A stretch of 64,000 bases of DNA, from NCBI GenBank assembly GCA_039090855.1, contig CM077005.1:75450607-75514606 (forward strand), in the 5' to 3' direction. Of this stretch, positions 32,463 to 44,331 are shown piece after piece (position 1 is the stretch's first letter; the number at the start of each line of letters is the position of its first letter). Below the pieces are notes generated by a model. That model did not search any database. It was given only the letters and a program-made list of their open reading frames with translations, and was not told the origin of the DNA. The position numbers and the translations under genes were made by a program. The stretch comes from Macrothele yani (taxonomy: Eukaryota > Arthropoda > Arachnida > Araneae > Macrothelidae).

Positions 32463-33360
32463 GACAATGAATGTGAAGTTCGACTACGTACTTTTATTGA
32501 TCATGAAAAGACTTTTGACTCCATGCTACCATCAGCAGCTGCAATGTCTTTGAAATCCTGTGGTATTACGATGCATACGTAAATAATACGGATAACATTT
32601 ATCAAAGTGGAAGTCCGCTGTTCAGGGACACAGCACGTATAAGAACTAGAAAGGTAGTGAGTAAGGAAGGTAACACCAATTCTTCCAAACTCTTCAAATC
32701 CAATTGCGCAATGTCTTTCAGTCATTGAGTACAGAAGACAAGGGGTTTATGATTAATGGAGTTAGTCTAACACATCTTTTTCCGGTTTGTTGAAGACATA
32801 GACATTTTGGTATATGCCCCTCAGAGATACAGAAGCTCGCGTGCAATAGTAAAGGAGTAGGATTAAAAATAAACCTACAGAAAACAAACTAGTTGTACGA
32901 TGCGTTTGCAACTGTTAAAAAAATTGAGGTTGATAAGCCAAATTTAGAAGTAACTTATCTTTATTTCTCCCTTGGCAACATATATAGAGCGAAAGGTCAT
33001 ATCGAACAGAAATTAATAGGCGTATAAAACTCGGCTGGAGGGCATTATAAAGAAACAGTGCAATTTTCAAGAGCAGTTCTTAAAGAAATTGTTTAATCGA
33101 TGCATCCTTCTAAATCTCACTTATGGATCAGAGATGTGGATCTTAACTAAAACATATACAGAGGCTGCCGCAACTCAGAGAAGCATTTAGAGATATATGG
33201 AAGATGTAAGTAGTAAATACAGGAAAAGGGACACATGGGCAAAGAAAATAATAGGAGTTGACAACATCATGAACAAAGTCAAGACTTGAAAACTGCAATG
33301 TGCTGGGCTTATTCCTAGGAGAACTGACCACCGTTGGACAATAAAAATACTACAATGAAT
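32463..33360 (+). pseudogene. Decayed RTE-like LINE reverse transcriptase fragment
   Basis: Pieces of an endonuclease-RT polyprotein in several frames. FIDHEKTFDSM near 32490 is RT motif A; SLKSCGITMHT follows near 32550. NLTYGSEMWILTKTYTEAA near 33110-33165 and QRSI-stop-RYMEDV match the segment after the RT. The C-terminal LGLFLGELTTVG near 33305-33340 matches a degraded GHVARRTDNRW motif. Stops are frequent. No boundaries are seen. Confidence 0.7.
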
Positions 33361-33904
33361 ACTTGTGACGTATCGGGTCGTAGAAAACGCCTAGTGCCGG
33401 GTACCTAGTGAGTTGATGAAAAATTACCCTGCCGAATATGGCGTGTGCGAAATAACTGATTACGTTTTGTCGCGTAGACCATTGCTGTCTTTCAAACGCA
33501 CGCTGCATCAGTTCGGGTTTGACTTTAACCTCTCCCGTGTTATTTTTCGACTTCGCTGTTAGTAGTTTGAAGATTTTTGAAGTGTGCTCTGACGAGACGA
33601 AAGCTGTGTACATTTAGTTTTACCACGAGAGAGAATAAATGGATAAATCTAAGGAACATACATGTTAAAGAAACATTTGCGCTTCAAATATTCCTGTGAT
33701 ACCTTCGCGTCCATTTAAGCTACAGGCACTGTTTCAGTATTTGGACAAAATCAAGTTCTCGGGTATTAATAAATTTGAAGGCAAATAACATACATTACAA
33801 ATTAGGCAAAATAATAGTTCTGGTCAATCGGGCTTTTGTAATAGCTGCAAATGTTGGTTTTATTAATCTCGTGAAGTCATTACGGCCTAGATATCAAATA
33901 CCAT
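33361..33904. other. No recognisable feature
   Basis: No domain or repeat family recognised. Confidence 0.45.
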
Positions 33905-34433
33905 CAAGAAAATGGATTCTGCTTGGGTCCAACCACTGTTCCCCGGTGCTGACATGGTCATACAGGACCAATTTCTTCTCAACTGTCACAATGTGATTCA
34001 CGAACGGTTTAACCTGGTTACGTTCAAACAGGGAAACACATGCACTCATGCGATTTGCTGTCTGCTCAACTGTGAGTTGATGAGGTACCAAAACTCTCTC
34101 CTGGTGCAGCTTTCCAAGTTAACGCAGGGGCGTGATAATTATCGTGGGGGTACCTCCGATCTGTTCGATGAACTCCCTTGTAGTCACACATGGATCGGTC
34201 TCAACTGAGGTCTTCAGGATCTCCATATACACTTCTGCGGGTCTCCCGGCTATGGAACGGTCTGACAGGTCAAAATATCCCTCTCGAATGTGTTCAAACC
34301 AACGTCAGCACTGATGATGTGATATGGCATGGGGATGCACACAGGTAATGTTCCTTACAGCGCTTGCGGGAGTGCTACAGCGACGAAACTCATACAGATT
34401 GCAATGGCGGATGTGCTCCTTGTCCACTTCCAT
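33905..34433 (-). pseudogene. Mariner transposase N-terminal fragment
   Basis: ATG at 34433-34431 (minus) gives MEVDKEHIRHCNLYEFRR, the typical mariner first helix-turn-helix. Next is HHQC, stop, RWFEHIREGYFDLSDRSIA (GRP-type linker SIAGRP), then VTTREFIEQIGGTPTIII, VPHQLTVEQTANRMSACVSL and VTVEKKLVLYDH, where GDEKW is expected at the first catalytic site. The frame ends at EQWLDPSRIHFLDG near 33905. The rest of the catalytic domain is absent. Confidence 0.78.
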
Positions 34434-35520
34434 GTTGGCCGGCGCTTACAGTCATCAACTTCTGACGGCTATCTGCCAGTGTCTTAAGCCACTTACCTGC
34501 TGATGTCATGCCGGTGTGCAATCTCAGTGGCCAACGTGCGCCATGTCAGGGGCTTCGACTTCAGGCACGTCGTCATCGAACATTACTTTTTTCTAACCCA
34601 ATACATCTATTGCTTCGGGATAACATGCGTAACGTTCTAAGTGGGCTAAATATTGCCGATTTGAAAAATGTTTAGCAAGTAATTTCATCCATGGTGAAGT
34701 TGCACTCCACGATAGTATGCTTTCCCAAATATCTATTCGGACTTAATTTCAAACTGCGCAGTATCGTTACTCATTTTAATCACTTGTAATTAGCATGCAC
34801 GGTCTTGAAATAGATACAAACCAAGTTTTCACTTCCACAACGTAAGTTTGTGTAAGATGTAGCATCGAGTTTGAGTTCAACGCATCATGTGTTTCAAAGA
34901 ACATAACAACAAAAACAGGATATCACATTATACACACCAGATCGCAATATACCCAGCTTGACTGCTTCCAATTTTAACCTGGTTATAAATGTGATTTTAT
35001 TACTGGAACAGTTTCTTACAGTCGCAGTTGTATCCGCTTCAAATTCTTTCGATGGTGATTCGAAATTTATCTGCTTTAGAACGTTTCCTGTGCAAGAAAC
35101 AAAGCACCGAGAGTACGGCAGCTATGAAAAAATAACTGCTATAATTTTCACAGTCGAAATTTCATAATATGCATTTAAATAAATCGTGTGTTGTTCCCAC
35201 CATTTTGGATCCACCTTACAACCTCACATAAAACGAATATAAGTCTTCTTTCAAAAAACTGGATTAATGAAGAAGTATTTAAAAATGAAGGAAACGATAA
35301 GATCAAAGCAATAGAACATCACAGGAGAAAAAAACGAACAAGCATGATGATAAATTTAAGAGAAAATGAGTTTTTTTAAAATAACAACAAACACGTGTTT
35401 CTTATTGAAGCGCTTTCTAATTAAGAGCAAAATCTTAAAAAAAAATCCTAAGAAGCTCTAACATCTCTCATAAAGAATGTCTCTTAATTTCCAATAATGA
35501 TGAGTCGCACAAGTTATATA
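34434..35520. other. No recognisable feature
   Basis: 34434-34620 may be mariner 5' flanking sequence; beyond it nothing is recognised. Confidence 0.4.
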
Positions 35521-36312
35521 TCTCGATTAAAAGCCGTCTTTGGGCGGATAATTGAAAATAACAAAACTTGGTTTAGCTCAAATCAAATTAACTCATAGTA
35601 TGAGACATCAATTTAATAAACTTTACGATATCAAAAAACAAATTAAAAGACATTATCACTTTTGGGCTTTCGCATGTCCCATCCTCAGATGGAGTGACAA
35701 AATTGACAAGATCTGCATAATATATATATACACACATGAAACGCAGTCAAAGTCGGTTGTTGTACATATATTCATAGAAGGAAGACATTCCTACCCGGTA
35801 CCTTATCCAACGGTTACGGGCAATTCAAAGCCCCTAGCATTAGAGTTAATTAATACCATATAAGTCTTGGGTAGCTAGCTCATAAGGCATAGAGTCATTA
35901 CAAGAAACACTTTGTGAGTGATTAAAGTGTTTGTTGTTATGACTCTAAGCCTTATGAGCTGCTCAACGCGTATATGGTATTTATTAACTCTAATCCTAGG
36001 GGCTTTGAATTACCGTAACCGTGGGATAATGAGCCGGGAAGGAATGTCTTCCATCTTTGCATATATGTACAACAACCGACTTTGACTGCGTTTCATGTGT
36101 GTGTATATATATTATGCTGATCTTGTCAATTTTGTTACTCTATTTGAGGATGGGCCATGCGAAGACCCGAAAGTACTCATGCCTTTTAATCTGTTTTTAA
36201 ATATCGTAAGGTTTTATTAAATTGATGTCTCATACTATGAGTTAATTTTATTTACGCTAAACCGAGTTTTATTATTTTCAATTATCCGCACACAGACAGC
36301 TTTTACTCGAGA
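35521..36312. mobile_element. Foldback hairpin element, ~390-bp arms
   Basis: The arms 35521-35912 and 35924-36312 are inverted copies around an ~11-nt centre; paired positions add up to about 71833. Matching blocks include actcatagtatgagacatca / tgatgtctcatactatgagt, acgcagtcaaagtcggttgt / acaaccgactttgactgcgt, and gagtcat-acaa-aaacacttt at the centre. Arms differ by scattered substitutions and small indels, so the insertion is not recent. No ORF. No clear target duplication found. Confidence 0.88.
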
Positions 36313-36504
36313 GAGTCGCTTAACTTGGTGGGCAAAATATGGAGCTAACTGTCCTGAACTGTCAAATTTGGCCCAGACATTACTAGTCATCACCAAGCAG
36401 CATACTCAGTGAGAGGATGTTTACCAAAGGAGGAATCTTATACGAAGAGCAACGGAAAAAACTCCTTCGACGAATTGCGGAAAAACTATTGTTTTTGTTT
36501 TTGT
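36313..36504. other. No recognisable feature
   Basis: Nothing recognised between the foldback and the SINE. Confidence 0.4.
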
Positions 36505-36721
36505 CTTTTTTATTGGGGGTTTAACGACCACCGTGAGCATCTCAATGGGCTATAAGCAGTCTCCCATCCCTAATTTAGGGCCACTGACATAGGGAAGAGA
36601 GAGAGAGAGCTAGTGCCGTAAGACAAACACAACATCCATGCTTCACCGGGATTCGAACCCGGACCCATCTCGTACGAACGATCGGAAGCCATCGCTTAGA
36701 CCACTGCGCCACCGGGGCGGC
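36505..36721 (-). mobile_element. tRNA-derived SINE
   Basis: On the minus strand: gccgccccggtggcgcagtgg with box A TGGCGCAGTGG, then ggtccgggttcgaatcccgg with box B GGTTCGAATCC, then a unique body and an A-rich 3' end (t-rich at 36505 on the plus strand). The tRNA-like head holds a polymerase III internal promoter. No functional tRNA is implied. Confidence 0.88.
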
Positions 36722-36776
36722 ATTGCTTCTTTTTTCACCGAAATCTCCCATTCCTGATATTTGAGCAATAAAGTTT

Positions 36777-36987
36777 ATTTATTTTTATTTTTTTATTTGG
36801 AGGTTTAGCGAGTACCGTTAGCAACTCAATTGGCTATAAGCAGTCGCCCGTCTCTAATTTAGGGCAACTGGTTCCAGGAAACGAAGTAGGCCAGTGTCGT
36901 AAGGCAAACACAAAATCTATGCCTCACTGGGATCCGAACCCGGACCCACTAGGACGAATGGTCTAAGCGCTGCGCCACCGGGGCTAC
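36777..36987 (-). mobile_element. tRNA-derived SINE with 11-bp target duplication
   Basis: Same family as 36505-36721. caataaagttt at 36766-36776 is repeated at 36988-36998, a direct duplication of the target. Box A is partly eroded (the head reads ggtagccccggtggcgcagc). Confidence 0.9.
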
Positions 36988-37084
36988 CAATAAAGTTTTA
37001 GTAACCATACTTATGCTTTAGAATATATCATAAATTTTATATTAAAAAATGTATTGTAAATAGGGTAATGATGTTTTGGCGTTC

Positions 37085-37400
37085 AGGTGGACGTCAAGTA
37101 ATTTTACTTCCTATACTTCCAACGGATAAACTTGTGTACACGTTTTCTTCACAATTAATGCGTTCCCAAGGATCAAAATTTGAACATCGATTAAAATAGC
37201 TTCATTTTATAACTTGGAATACTTAATATTTTCTAAAACAGAACCATAATTACGCAACCCAACATTTGTTTGTCTACTGACGTCATCAAAGTACAGGTCG
37301 CGCCATCTTTTTCTGCTTTCAACAATACCAAAGGAAAAGTTTTTGATTTTTAATATAATTATGGTTATGTTTGGGAAAATATTAAGTATTCCAAGTTATA
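37085..37400. mobile_element. MITE F copy 4, left part
   Basis: Starts aggtggacgtcaagtaattt and runs through cgcgccatctttttctg to ccaagttataa, where a family A element interrupts it. The right part resumes at 38298. Confidence 0.85.
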
Positions 37401-38297
37401 ACAAGTTAGTAAAATCATGCAATGCATTGATTATGATACGTTTCCAACATACCAGAAATCATTACTCAAGTTATGAGGATAATGGCTGTGGAATAAATAT
37501 CGGGTTTGTGCCCTGAGCTTTGATCCCATTTCGATGATATTCAACAGAACCGGTTCAGTATATCTCCGAAATAACATGATAAAGTTTTGTCGGAATGGAA
37601 GCATTTTTACGTAAGTTATGATGCATAGGGCTATGGAATAGATTCCGCTCCTGTGTCCTAAACTTTGACCCCATTTCGCCCATTTTCAATATGATTCGTT
37701 GACCCCATTTCGTCCATTTAATAGGCAGGCCCCTACAACATACAAACATTTCATCCAGATCGAAGAATTTTTACGTAAGTTATGACGCATAATGGCGATG
37801 GAAGTGATTCCGCTCCTATGTCCTGACCTTTGACCCCATTTCGCCCATTTTCAATAGAGTTTGTCCCCAGGTGGTCCCCTACCATATACTAAAATTTAAT
37901 CGAAATCGAACCTTTTTTACGTTAGTTATGACGCATAAGAGCAGTGGAATGGATCCCGCTCGTATGCCGTGACCTTTGACCCCACTTCACCCATTTTCAA
38001 CAGGGGTAACTCCCAGGTTGACCTCTACAATATGCTAAAATTTCATCGACATCTAACCATATTTACGCAAGTTATGGTGCATAAGGGCAATGGAATGGAT
38101 CTCGCTCCCATGCCGTCACCTTTGACCCCATTTCGTCCATTTTCAATAGGGTCCGTCCCCAGGTGATATCTACCACATACTAAAATTTCATCGAAATCGA
38201 ACCATTTTTACGTGAGTTATCGTGCCGAAAGACGGACGGACGGACGGACAAAGCTGGAGCGTATTCGCTTCTTCAACCTACGGTTGGAAAGCGTAAA
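37401..38297 (+). repeat. Family A element inserted inside MITE F copy 4
   Basis: The shortest family A copy with both ends: head caagttagtaaaatcatgca at 37401, about five units, then gacggacggacggacaaag and cctacggttggaaagcgtaa. It has no MITE F inside. It splits F copy 4 cleanly, so its ends define the mobile unit of family A. Confidence 0.83.
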
Positions 38298-38424
38298 TAA
38301 AATGAAGCTATTTTAATCGATGTTCAAATTTTCATCCTTGGAAACGCATTAACTGTGAAGAAAATGTGTACAGAAATTTTTCCATTGGAAGTATGGGAAG
38401 CAAAATTACTTGACGTCCACCTTA
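38298..38424. mobile_element. MITE F copy 4, right part
   Basis: taaaatgaagctattttaatcg through to ttacttgacgtccacctta, completing the inverted repeat begun at 37085. Confidence 0.85.
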
Positions 38425-38589
38425 AAGAAAACTATCCAGGAATAATTATTTTTCTCTAAATTCGGGAATGTACTATAATTAAACAACATATTTTCGAGCC
38501 AGTTTTTTTTTTGGGAAGGGGGATTCTCGAAGATTAATAAAACTGTCATAGCGGTCAGTCGCCTGCTGAGGAAACTATTGAACGTAGAA

Positions 38590-40530
38590 ACTAGAAAGTT
38601 TGTATGATCAACGATTTCATCATTCCATTCGTCAATATATCTAGACGGATGCTCACAGCAGAAGAAACTAAAGTTTTGAAACTTAGAATAAAGTTCTGCT
38701 TCCAAACAAGACCGAATCTTAAAAGCTTCATTTCTGATTTTGAGAGCGTAACATCGCGAGTTCCGGAGGACGCCACAGATGAAGTACGCAAACTCTTTTG
38801 TTCTAGTTTATGATCGTGGTACAATTCTAAACGAACACGTAATAAATTTAAAATTACGAGACCGATTTCGATCCTCAGAAATGACCGCTCCATAATATTA
38901 ACACTAACGGTCAAATCCGGTCAAATCGGTCAAATAGCGATTATAGATGCTGTGGATTGCAGTCAGAAACTCCAAGACTTCATCTCCGCTTCTGGATCCT
39001 CAGTACTGCATAAGAACCCTCTAAATTGTTGGATTGCTCAAGTGCGAAGAGCTGTCAGGCTGGCCGCTATCCCGGACGATCTGAAGAAAACCATCAAATA
39101 ACCTCCAGGCCCTCAGATCCAGAAGCTCTTCGGAAGATTTAAACATCACAAACCCAGTAATCCATTGAGACCCATTGAGTCAGGGAGGCCCCCACCGACG
39201 TAGTGTTTAGAGAAGGCACTATCCAAATTTCTGGCTAATCATCTCCCTAAATCGGATTTTATAATATCTTACACTGTAGACTTTATCATAAAAGTCAAGC
39301 AAATGTCTGTTCAACAAAGTGACGTTTTCGGCATTTTCGACGTCGTTTCTCTTTACCCTTTGGTCCCCGTGCCGGAAGCCATCGGAACGTTAAAAGAAGC
39401 CATAACTAATTCGGCACTTTATTCCCAAGAGTCTTGTCTCAGCATCTTCAAATTAATCGACTTGGTCTCAAATTCCAGCTACTTCAGTTTCCAAGGACAA
39501 ATTTACAAACAGGTAAATGGTCCTCCGATGGGATCATTTCTTTCAGCCGTTCCCGCGGAAGCAATACTTCGTCCAATTGAGCAGTTCCTATATATTCATC
39601 AACATCACCCAAAGACCTACCACCTAGCTAAGATATGCGAACCATATATTCTTCATATGGCCTTACGGAGAGGAGACCGTCCCGCTTTTTCCAGATAAAA
39701 TCAATGATATTAACCCTATTATCAATTTCACTATGTAGCTCGAACACAATGGCGCCTTGCCTTATTTGGATGTCTTACTGAGTAAATTACCTGAAAATCG
39801 CATTCGCACAAAATTCTACTATAAACGCAAATCAGTACTTAACCTGATGCTCCGCAACTCATTCTGCCCCGCTGACAACAAGACAGCTTTATTCCATTCT
39901 AGAATCCGAAGAGCGTTTGCAGTTTCCTCAGATGTTCCTTCTAGGCAACACGAATTGAGAAACGTTATCGAGTTGGTAACTGAGGCAGGATACGTTCCGA
40001 ACCCGGTACATCGCTACATCGAGAAAACCCGAACCAGTCGTACTAATATTTCTATGCCGCAGCTACGCTACCTGGGATCAATTCCCTATATACCAAACGT
40101 TTCCTATCAGCTCAAGAATGCACTCAAGAAGATGAACCTCGGTGTTGGCATCAGATCTCCGACATCTTTATGTACCATGCTTAAAGGAAACACTAAGAAG
40201 TCCCCACCTTCCAATGAAGCAGGTGTTTATGCCATTCCTCTACTATATTCGGACGGATCCACACGATACTGGGTTGGAATGACTAAACGTTTATTTAGAA
40301 TTAGAGTCAACGAACATTAAAGGGACATAAAAAAACGGCAACGTAGCCACGGCCCTATCCAGAGAAGTCAAGTTTACGTCCGCAACTCCTATGTGGGATG
40401 ACGTAAAGAAATTAGCTTCCTACTCCACCCCAAAATCTACTGCCATTCGCGAAACTACGGAGATCATAACCAACAGCAAGTCGTGCAGCGATAGCGTCTG
40501 ACTGGAGTTGCCACGAACTTGGAACCAGTT
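38590..40530 (+). pseudogene. Canonical Penelope-like element: RT plus C-terminal GIY-YIG endonuclease
   Basis: N-terminal fragment at 38604-38813 (NISRRMLTAEETKVLKLRIK). Then RRAVRLAAIPDDLKK and HKPSNPLRPIESGRPP near 39045-39190. RT motif A is FGIFDVVSLYPL with its aspartate near 39339; motif B is QVNGPPMGSFLSAVPA near 39510. Where YVDD is expected (about 39640-39665) the sequence is eroded, so the RT active site is lost. PYLDVLLSKLP and FYYKRKS follow, then LRNVIELVTEAGYVP and, at about 40222, GVYAIPLLYSDGSTRYWVGM, the GIY-YIG motif. After a frameshift at 40317 the endonuclease continues with STAIRETTEIITN, where the catalytic glutamate is expected. The endonuclease is C-terminal, unlike the clade inferred for the 9.4-kb palindrome. 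Confidence 0.87.
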
Positions 40531-40659
40531 CTTCAAATAGTTATTGCCTCTTGGTTTTCCTGCCATGATTCCGCGTGCTAAACGAGCATAACGTCTCGTG
40601 TCTTTGATTGCCTGATTACGTTCGCATCTCTTCGTTATTGTCAAGTCAAGTCACCATGT

Positions 40660-40815
40660 TCAAGTTATTGAACCGTTCTATTATTCAGTTTGCAGTTTGC
40701 TGTCTACCTTGCCTGAAAAAGACATCAGTTTCATGTACAAAAGTTTGGAAACTTTGATTTCTACTCTACGCCAAGAAATTTCGGATCACTAGTATGGTTA
40801 TACTATTTAAGTACA
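40660..40815 (+). repeat. PLE 3' tail segment, also found in a foldback at 47.9 kb
   Basis: cagtttgctgtctaccttgc, then aagtttggaaactttgattt and ggatcactagtatggttata. The same order occurs at 47890-48052 in both orientations. It lies 130 bp after the PLE endonuclease, so it is probably part of the PLE 3' end. Confidence 0.65.
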
Positions 40816-41343
40816 GTTGGTGTATTGTTCCTTGTTATTAATTAGGGATACAAGTTATTTCAAAACTCCGTTTTTTTCTGGTGTCAAAACTCATATGTTC
40901 CAATCTTTCACAAACCTTATAAATTTTATGTACAAACCATAAAAAAAACCATATGAACGAAACAGGGCACGTTTCCTTCCGAAGATGGCAGCACATTATT
41001 ATGTTGCAACGTATGCCGCAGCTTTTGGTACCGTTATACTACTTGCTATATACAATGTAGTATCTTTTTTATGTTCTGGTGCATTTGTATTTTCAGTTAT
41101 CGTTCTTTTTTTCACAGCTTTGTTTGGTTTTAATTTTATTGATTTCAACCCCGACGCATAGAATTACAGCACTTGTACAAACATTACGTAGTACGTATAT
41201 TGAATGTACATAGCATACAAAGTATTATTACTAATTCATTTACGATTGATATTTTTCACAAAAGGAGATATGATGTAGTGCATTTTTAAAACAAAATGCT
41301 TGTATATTAACATGGTGTAAAAAATTCGTTTATTTTTCATCGT
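40816..41343. other. No recognisable feature
   Basis: AT-rich; nothing recognised. Confidence 0.4.
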
Positions 41344-41552
41344 GCCGCCCACACGGCGCAGTGGTCTAATCGTTGGCTTTTGACCATTCATCCGAGATCG
41401 GTTCGGCGTCGAATCCAGCGAGGCTTATGTTTGCCTTACGGAACTGGTTCTGTCCCTTTCTTGGAACCAGTGGGCCTAAATTAGGTACGAGTGACTGCTT
41501 ATAGCAAATCGATTTGATCAAGGTGTTCGTTAAACCCCTAAATTGAAAAAGA
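41344..41552 (+). mobile_element. tRNA-derived SINE, plus orientation
   Basis: gccgcccacacggcgcagtgg holds box A; the box B region reads ggcgtcgaatcc (one or two changes). The body (cagtgggcctaaattagg) and an A-rich end follow. It is the only copy on the plus strand in this window. Confidence 0.82.
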
Positions 41553-42958
41553 TGATTGTAGTTTAATTTTAAATTGAAACACAGTATTCAAGGCTTTTCA
41601 GAGGCTGCACTATTTTTTCATTTGTGTTATGGTTACAAAAGGAGTTTCTTACGACTCCGTGCATCGCTGAATTTGAGTACTGATGCACGTACCTGGGAAT
41701 CATAATTACTCTCGACACTGGAGAAGTTTTCAGTCATTTTATGTAGAGCCATAAGTAATGACGTCACCAAATCCGTGTCGTAACTGACTTAATGTTGGAA
41801 GCTAAAAGCATCTACTTCTTCAGTTACAGTATTCCAGTCAGATCGCTAAATGATGTCTTCTTAGGATATCGAAGCAGCTGGAAGCACACTTGTGGGTGTC
41901 AAATATCGAAATTCAGCTTTTGCGAAACAGTGGAGTATTGATTCCGACGAAATGCCACTGACAAAATATCCACTTCTTCCAACAAGTTCCGTGTACATTT
42001 TTTGACACCAAAGATATTTCGAGCACGAACTGACTTAGACTTATGTTAGTATTGAAGGTGTAAGTCGTATGTAGAGTTTTAACTTTCTGAGACACTTAGG
42101 TCCTGCATATTTTCCGATCATGAACAGTGTAATGTTTTCACTTCCATCGGAGTTACAGCGCAAAAATGCATTCAGTCTGTTATTATTATTTTTTCAACTA
42201 CGTGACAGCGTTCGTTTGTGAAAGCTAATGTTTTCGATGATAGTAAATAAAAGAAAAGTAGAATCTCATCGGCATTGTAACACGTTCTTGCGATGTTATT
42301 GTTCGGTAATCTTTGGTAAACTCTTGTTCCATTAGACCCGAGTAACCGAGAAAGGTTTAGGGAATTTACTGTTGACAATGTTTTGCAACTATATCTAACT
42401 CCATTTTGTCTTTAAAACTCATTTCGCAACTATACCAAAGCCCCATTTTTTCTTTCAATGCCAGGTCTTTACGATATCGCGAAACCATGGCTACAATGCA
42501 AGAAAGCTAATGCAAACGAAGGCCTTAAGGAAAGAATCCGATATGATAACGTCAAGCAAGAGCAGGGGCCTACAGCAGATATCAACTGAGCTGAACAACG
42601 GGAGCTCAGAAGGAGAGCGCGCATAGCGAATAGTGAGTCATAGAGCAGCTGAAGGCGGAGAGGATAGAGATTTGATTAACCGGATAAAATTTCTTTGAGT
42701 ATAAATCACACTTTTGGGGATTTTCGGGGTTCTTTTGCAACCTTTGTTTTGGGACAAGCACATATAAAAAGTTTTTGCCAGGCTCTACAGCTTTTTAATT
42801 CAATTTGTTTTCCTATCTTCAAAGGAGGGAAAGACATCTCTTATATCTCCCCCATTTAGTGGAAGGGGTCCGATGTTGTTTCGTCAGGCTGCGCCATAGG
42901 TGTTTTCTATATACATGCGCAAAATAATTAAATCCTAGTTATTAAAGTTCTCGATATA
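41553..42958. other. No recognisable feature
   Basis: About 1.4 kb without a recognised domain, repeat or RNA gene. Confidence 0.45.
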
Positions 42959-44331
42959 CACTGCCTGACAGGGAAAATGCCACACTATGAAGGAATGCTC
43001 GAAAACAGACCAAACTGCATACACAGATAGCCAAATAGATCCTGAACAAATGATTTAATTATCACATACAGACTTGGCTCCGGTGGCCGAATATACAGAA
43101 CGATCAATAAGGAGTGTGGCCCCCATTGTGGGCGATACAGCGTTGAATCAGACGAGGCATCGAGGCAATGAGAGTTCGAATAGAGTATTGGGGTGTTGAT
43201 CCGAGTCCACAGTTCATCTTCATTTTGCGGGGATGGGAGGATATTCAACCGATGTCCAATCGTGTTCCACAGTAGCTTGATGAGCGAGAGGTTGGGGGAT
43301 CGTGATGGCCACGGAAGCATCCTCACACCGTGTAAAGCATTCAGGCTCATCCGAGAGGTATGCGGGCGGGCGTTATCCTGCTGAAAAACGGCGTTTGGTA
43401 TGTCTTGCAGATACGGTAGTGGTGCGGGCCGCAGCACCTCGTCAACGTACGGGCGTGCAGTCAATATCCCCGTAATGCATACCAGCGGTGAGCGCCTGTT
43501 AGCGCTGATAGCACCCCACATCATGATTTCACGTTTCCGGGCCGTGTGGTGTTTCACAATGGCAGATAAATCCGCCCGTGGACCACTTCGCCTCCCTACT
43601 CGCACACGGCGATCATCCGTGGTGAGACAGCACCGCGATTCGTCGCTGAACACCACACTGTTCCATTCGGCAACCCCCGCAGCTCTGGAGCGACACCGCC
43701 AGGTGATAACGACGATGGCTCGCTGTTAAAGGTGGCCTTCGCAACGGACGGCTGGACAGCAAACCAGAAGCAGCCAATCGGCGCATCCAAGCCTTCCCGA
43801 ACACTCCGCAAAATGTCGCCCGTTGTGGCCTGTGTGTCCTCTACGGCATGACGTCGGACGTGACGATCGGTGCGCTCGGACCTCCGTCTCCGTGCACCTG
43901 TCTCCCTACGACGTTGTAAAGATTCTTGCTGAGACCACTGTCTCCAAGTGCGACCAACGGTTGTGTCATCACGTTTCTTTTCTTCCGCAATACGAGACAA
44001 GGACCATCCGGCGGTACGGAAGCCTACGACGACACCTCTCCTGAACTCATCTGTTTGACGAAATCGCGTACGACGGCGTCTTAACGGCATTGGCACGCCT
44101 TGTTCGTTTTCCAGGCACGATTATGCCAGAACCACTCACTTCTCATGGCCGTGACGACGTCTCGACAGATGGCCTCACGGGCTGGTTGTCCGCTTATATC
44201 CCGCGCGCCGTTCGTGCGACTGGCCTGCAAATACAATCATTTGCATAACTTGTACGTGTACACCCACCTTGGAATTATCATGGCGCTGCGTTCACGTCTT
44301 CCCTGTGTGGCATTTTCTCTGTCAAGCAGTG
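42959..44331 (-). mobile_element. Tc1-like transposon with K in place of the catalytic glutamate
   Basis: Termini: cactgcctgacagggaaaat and, inverted from the right end, cactgcttgacagagaaaat; both continue gccacac. TA at 42957-42958 and 44332-44333. Transposase on the minus strand starts at ATG 44096: MPMPLRRRRTRFRQTDEFRR, helix-turn-helix GFRTAGWSLSRIAEEKK, then a basic RRRRSERTDRHVRRH linker. One frameshift lies near 43700. The second part (43656-42985) is open: first aspartate VFSDESRCC, second VFQQDNARPHTSR, then SRSPNLSLIKLLWNTIGHRL, where the family has PDLSPIEHLWD, so the final glutamate is lysine. Two residues are also missing between the second aspartate and this site. Dead as an enzyme, though its termini are intact. 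Confidence 0.9.

Noticed and set aside
36505..36721. Functional tRNA gene suggested by box A and box B
   Set aside because: The same sequence recurs with a long common body, A-rich end and target duplications, so it is a SINE head.
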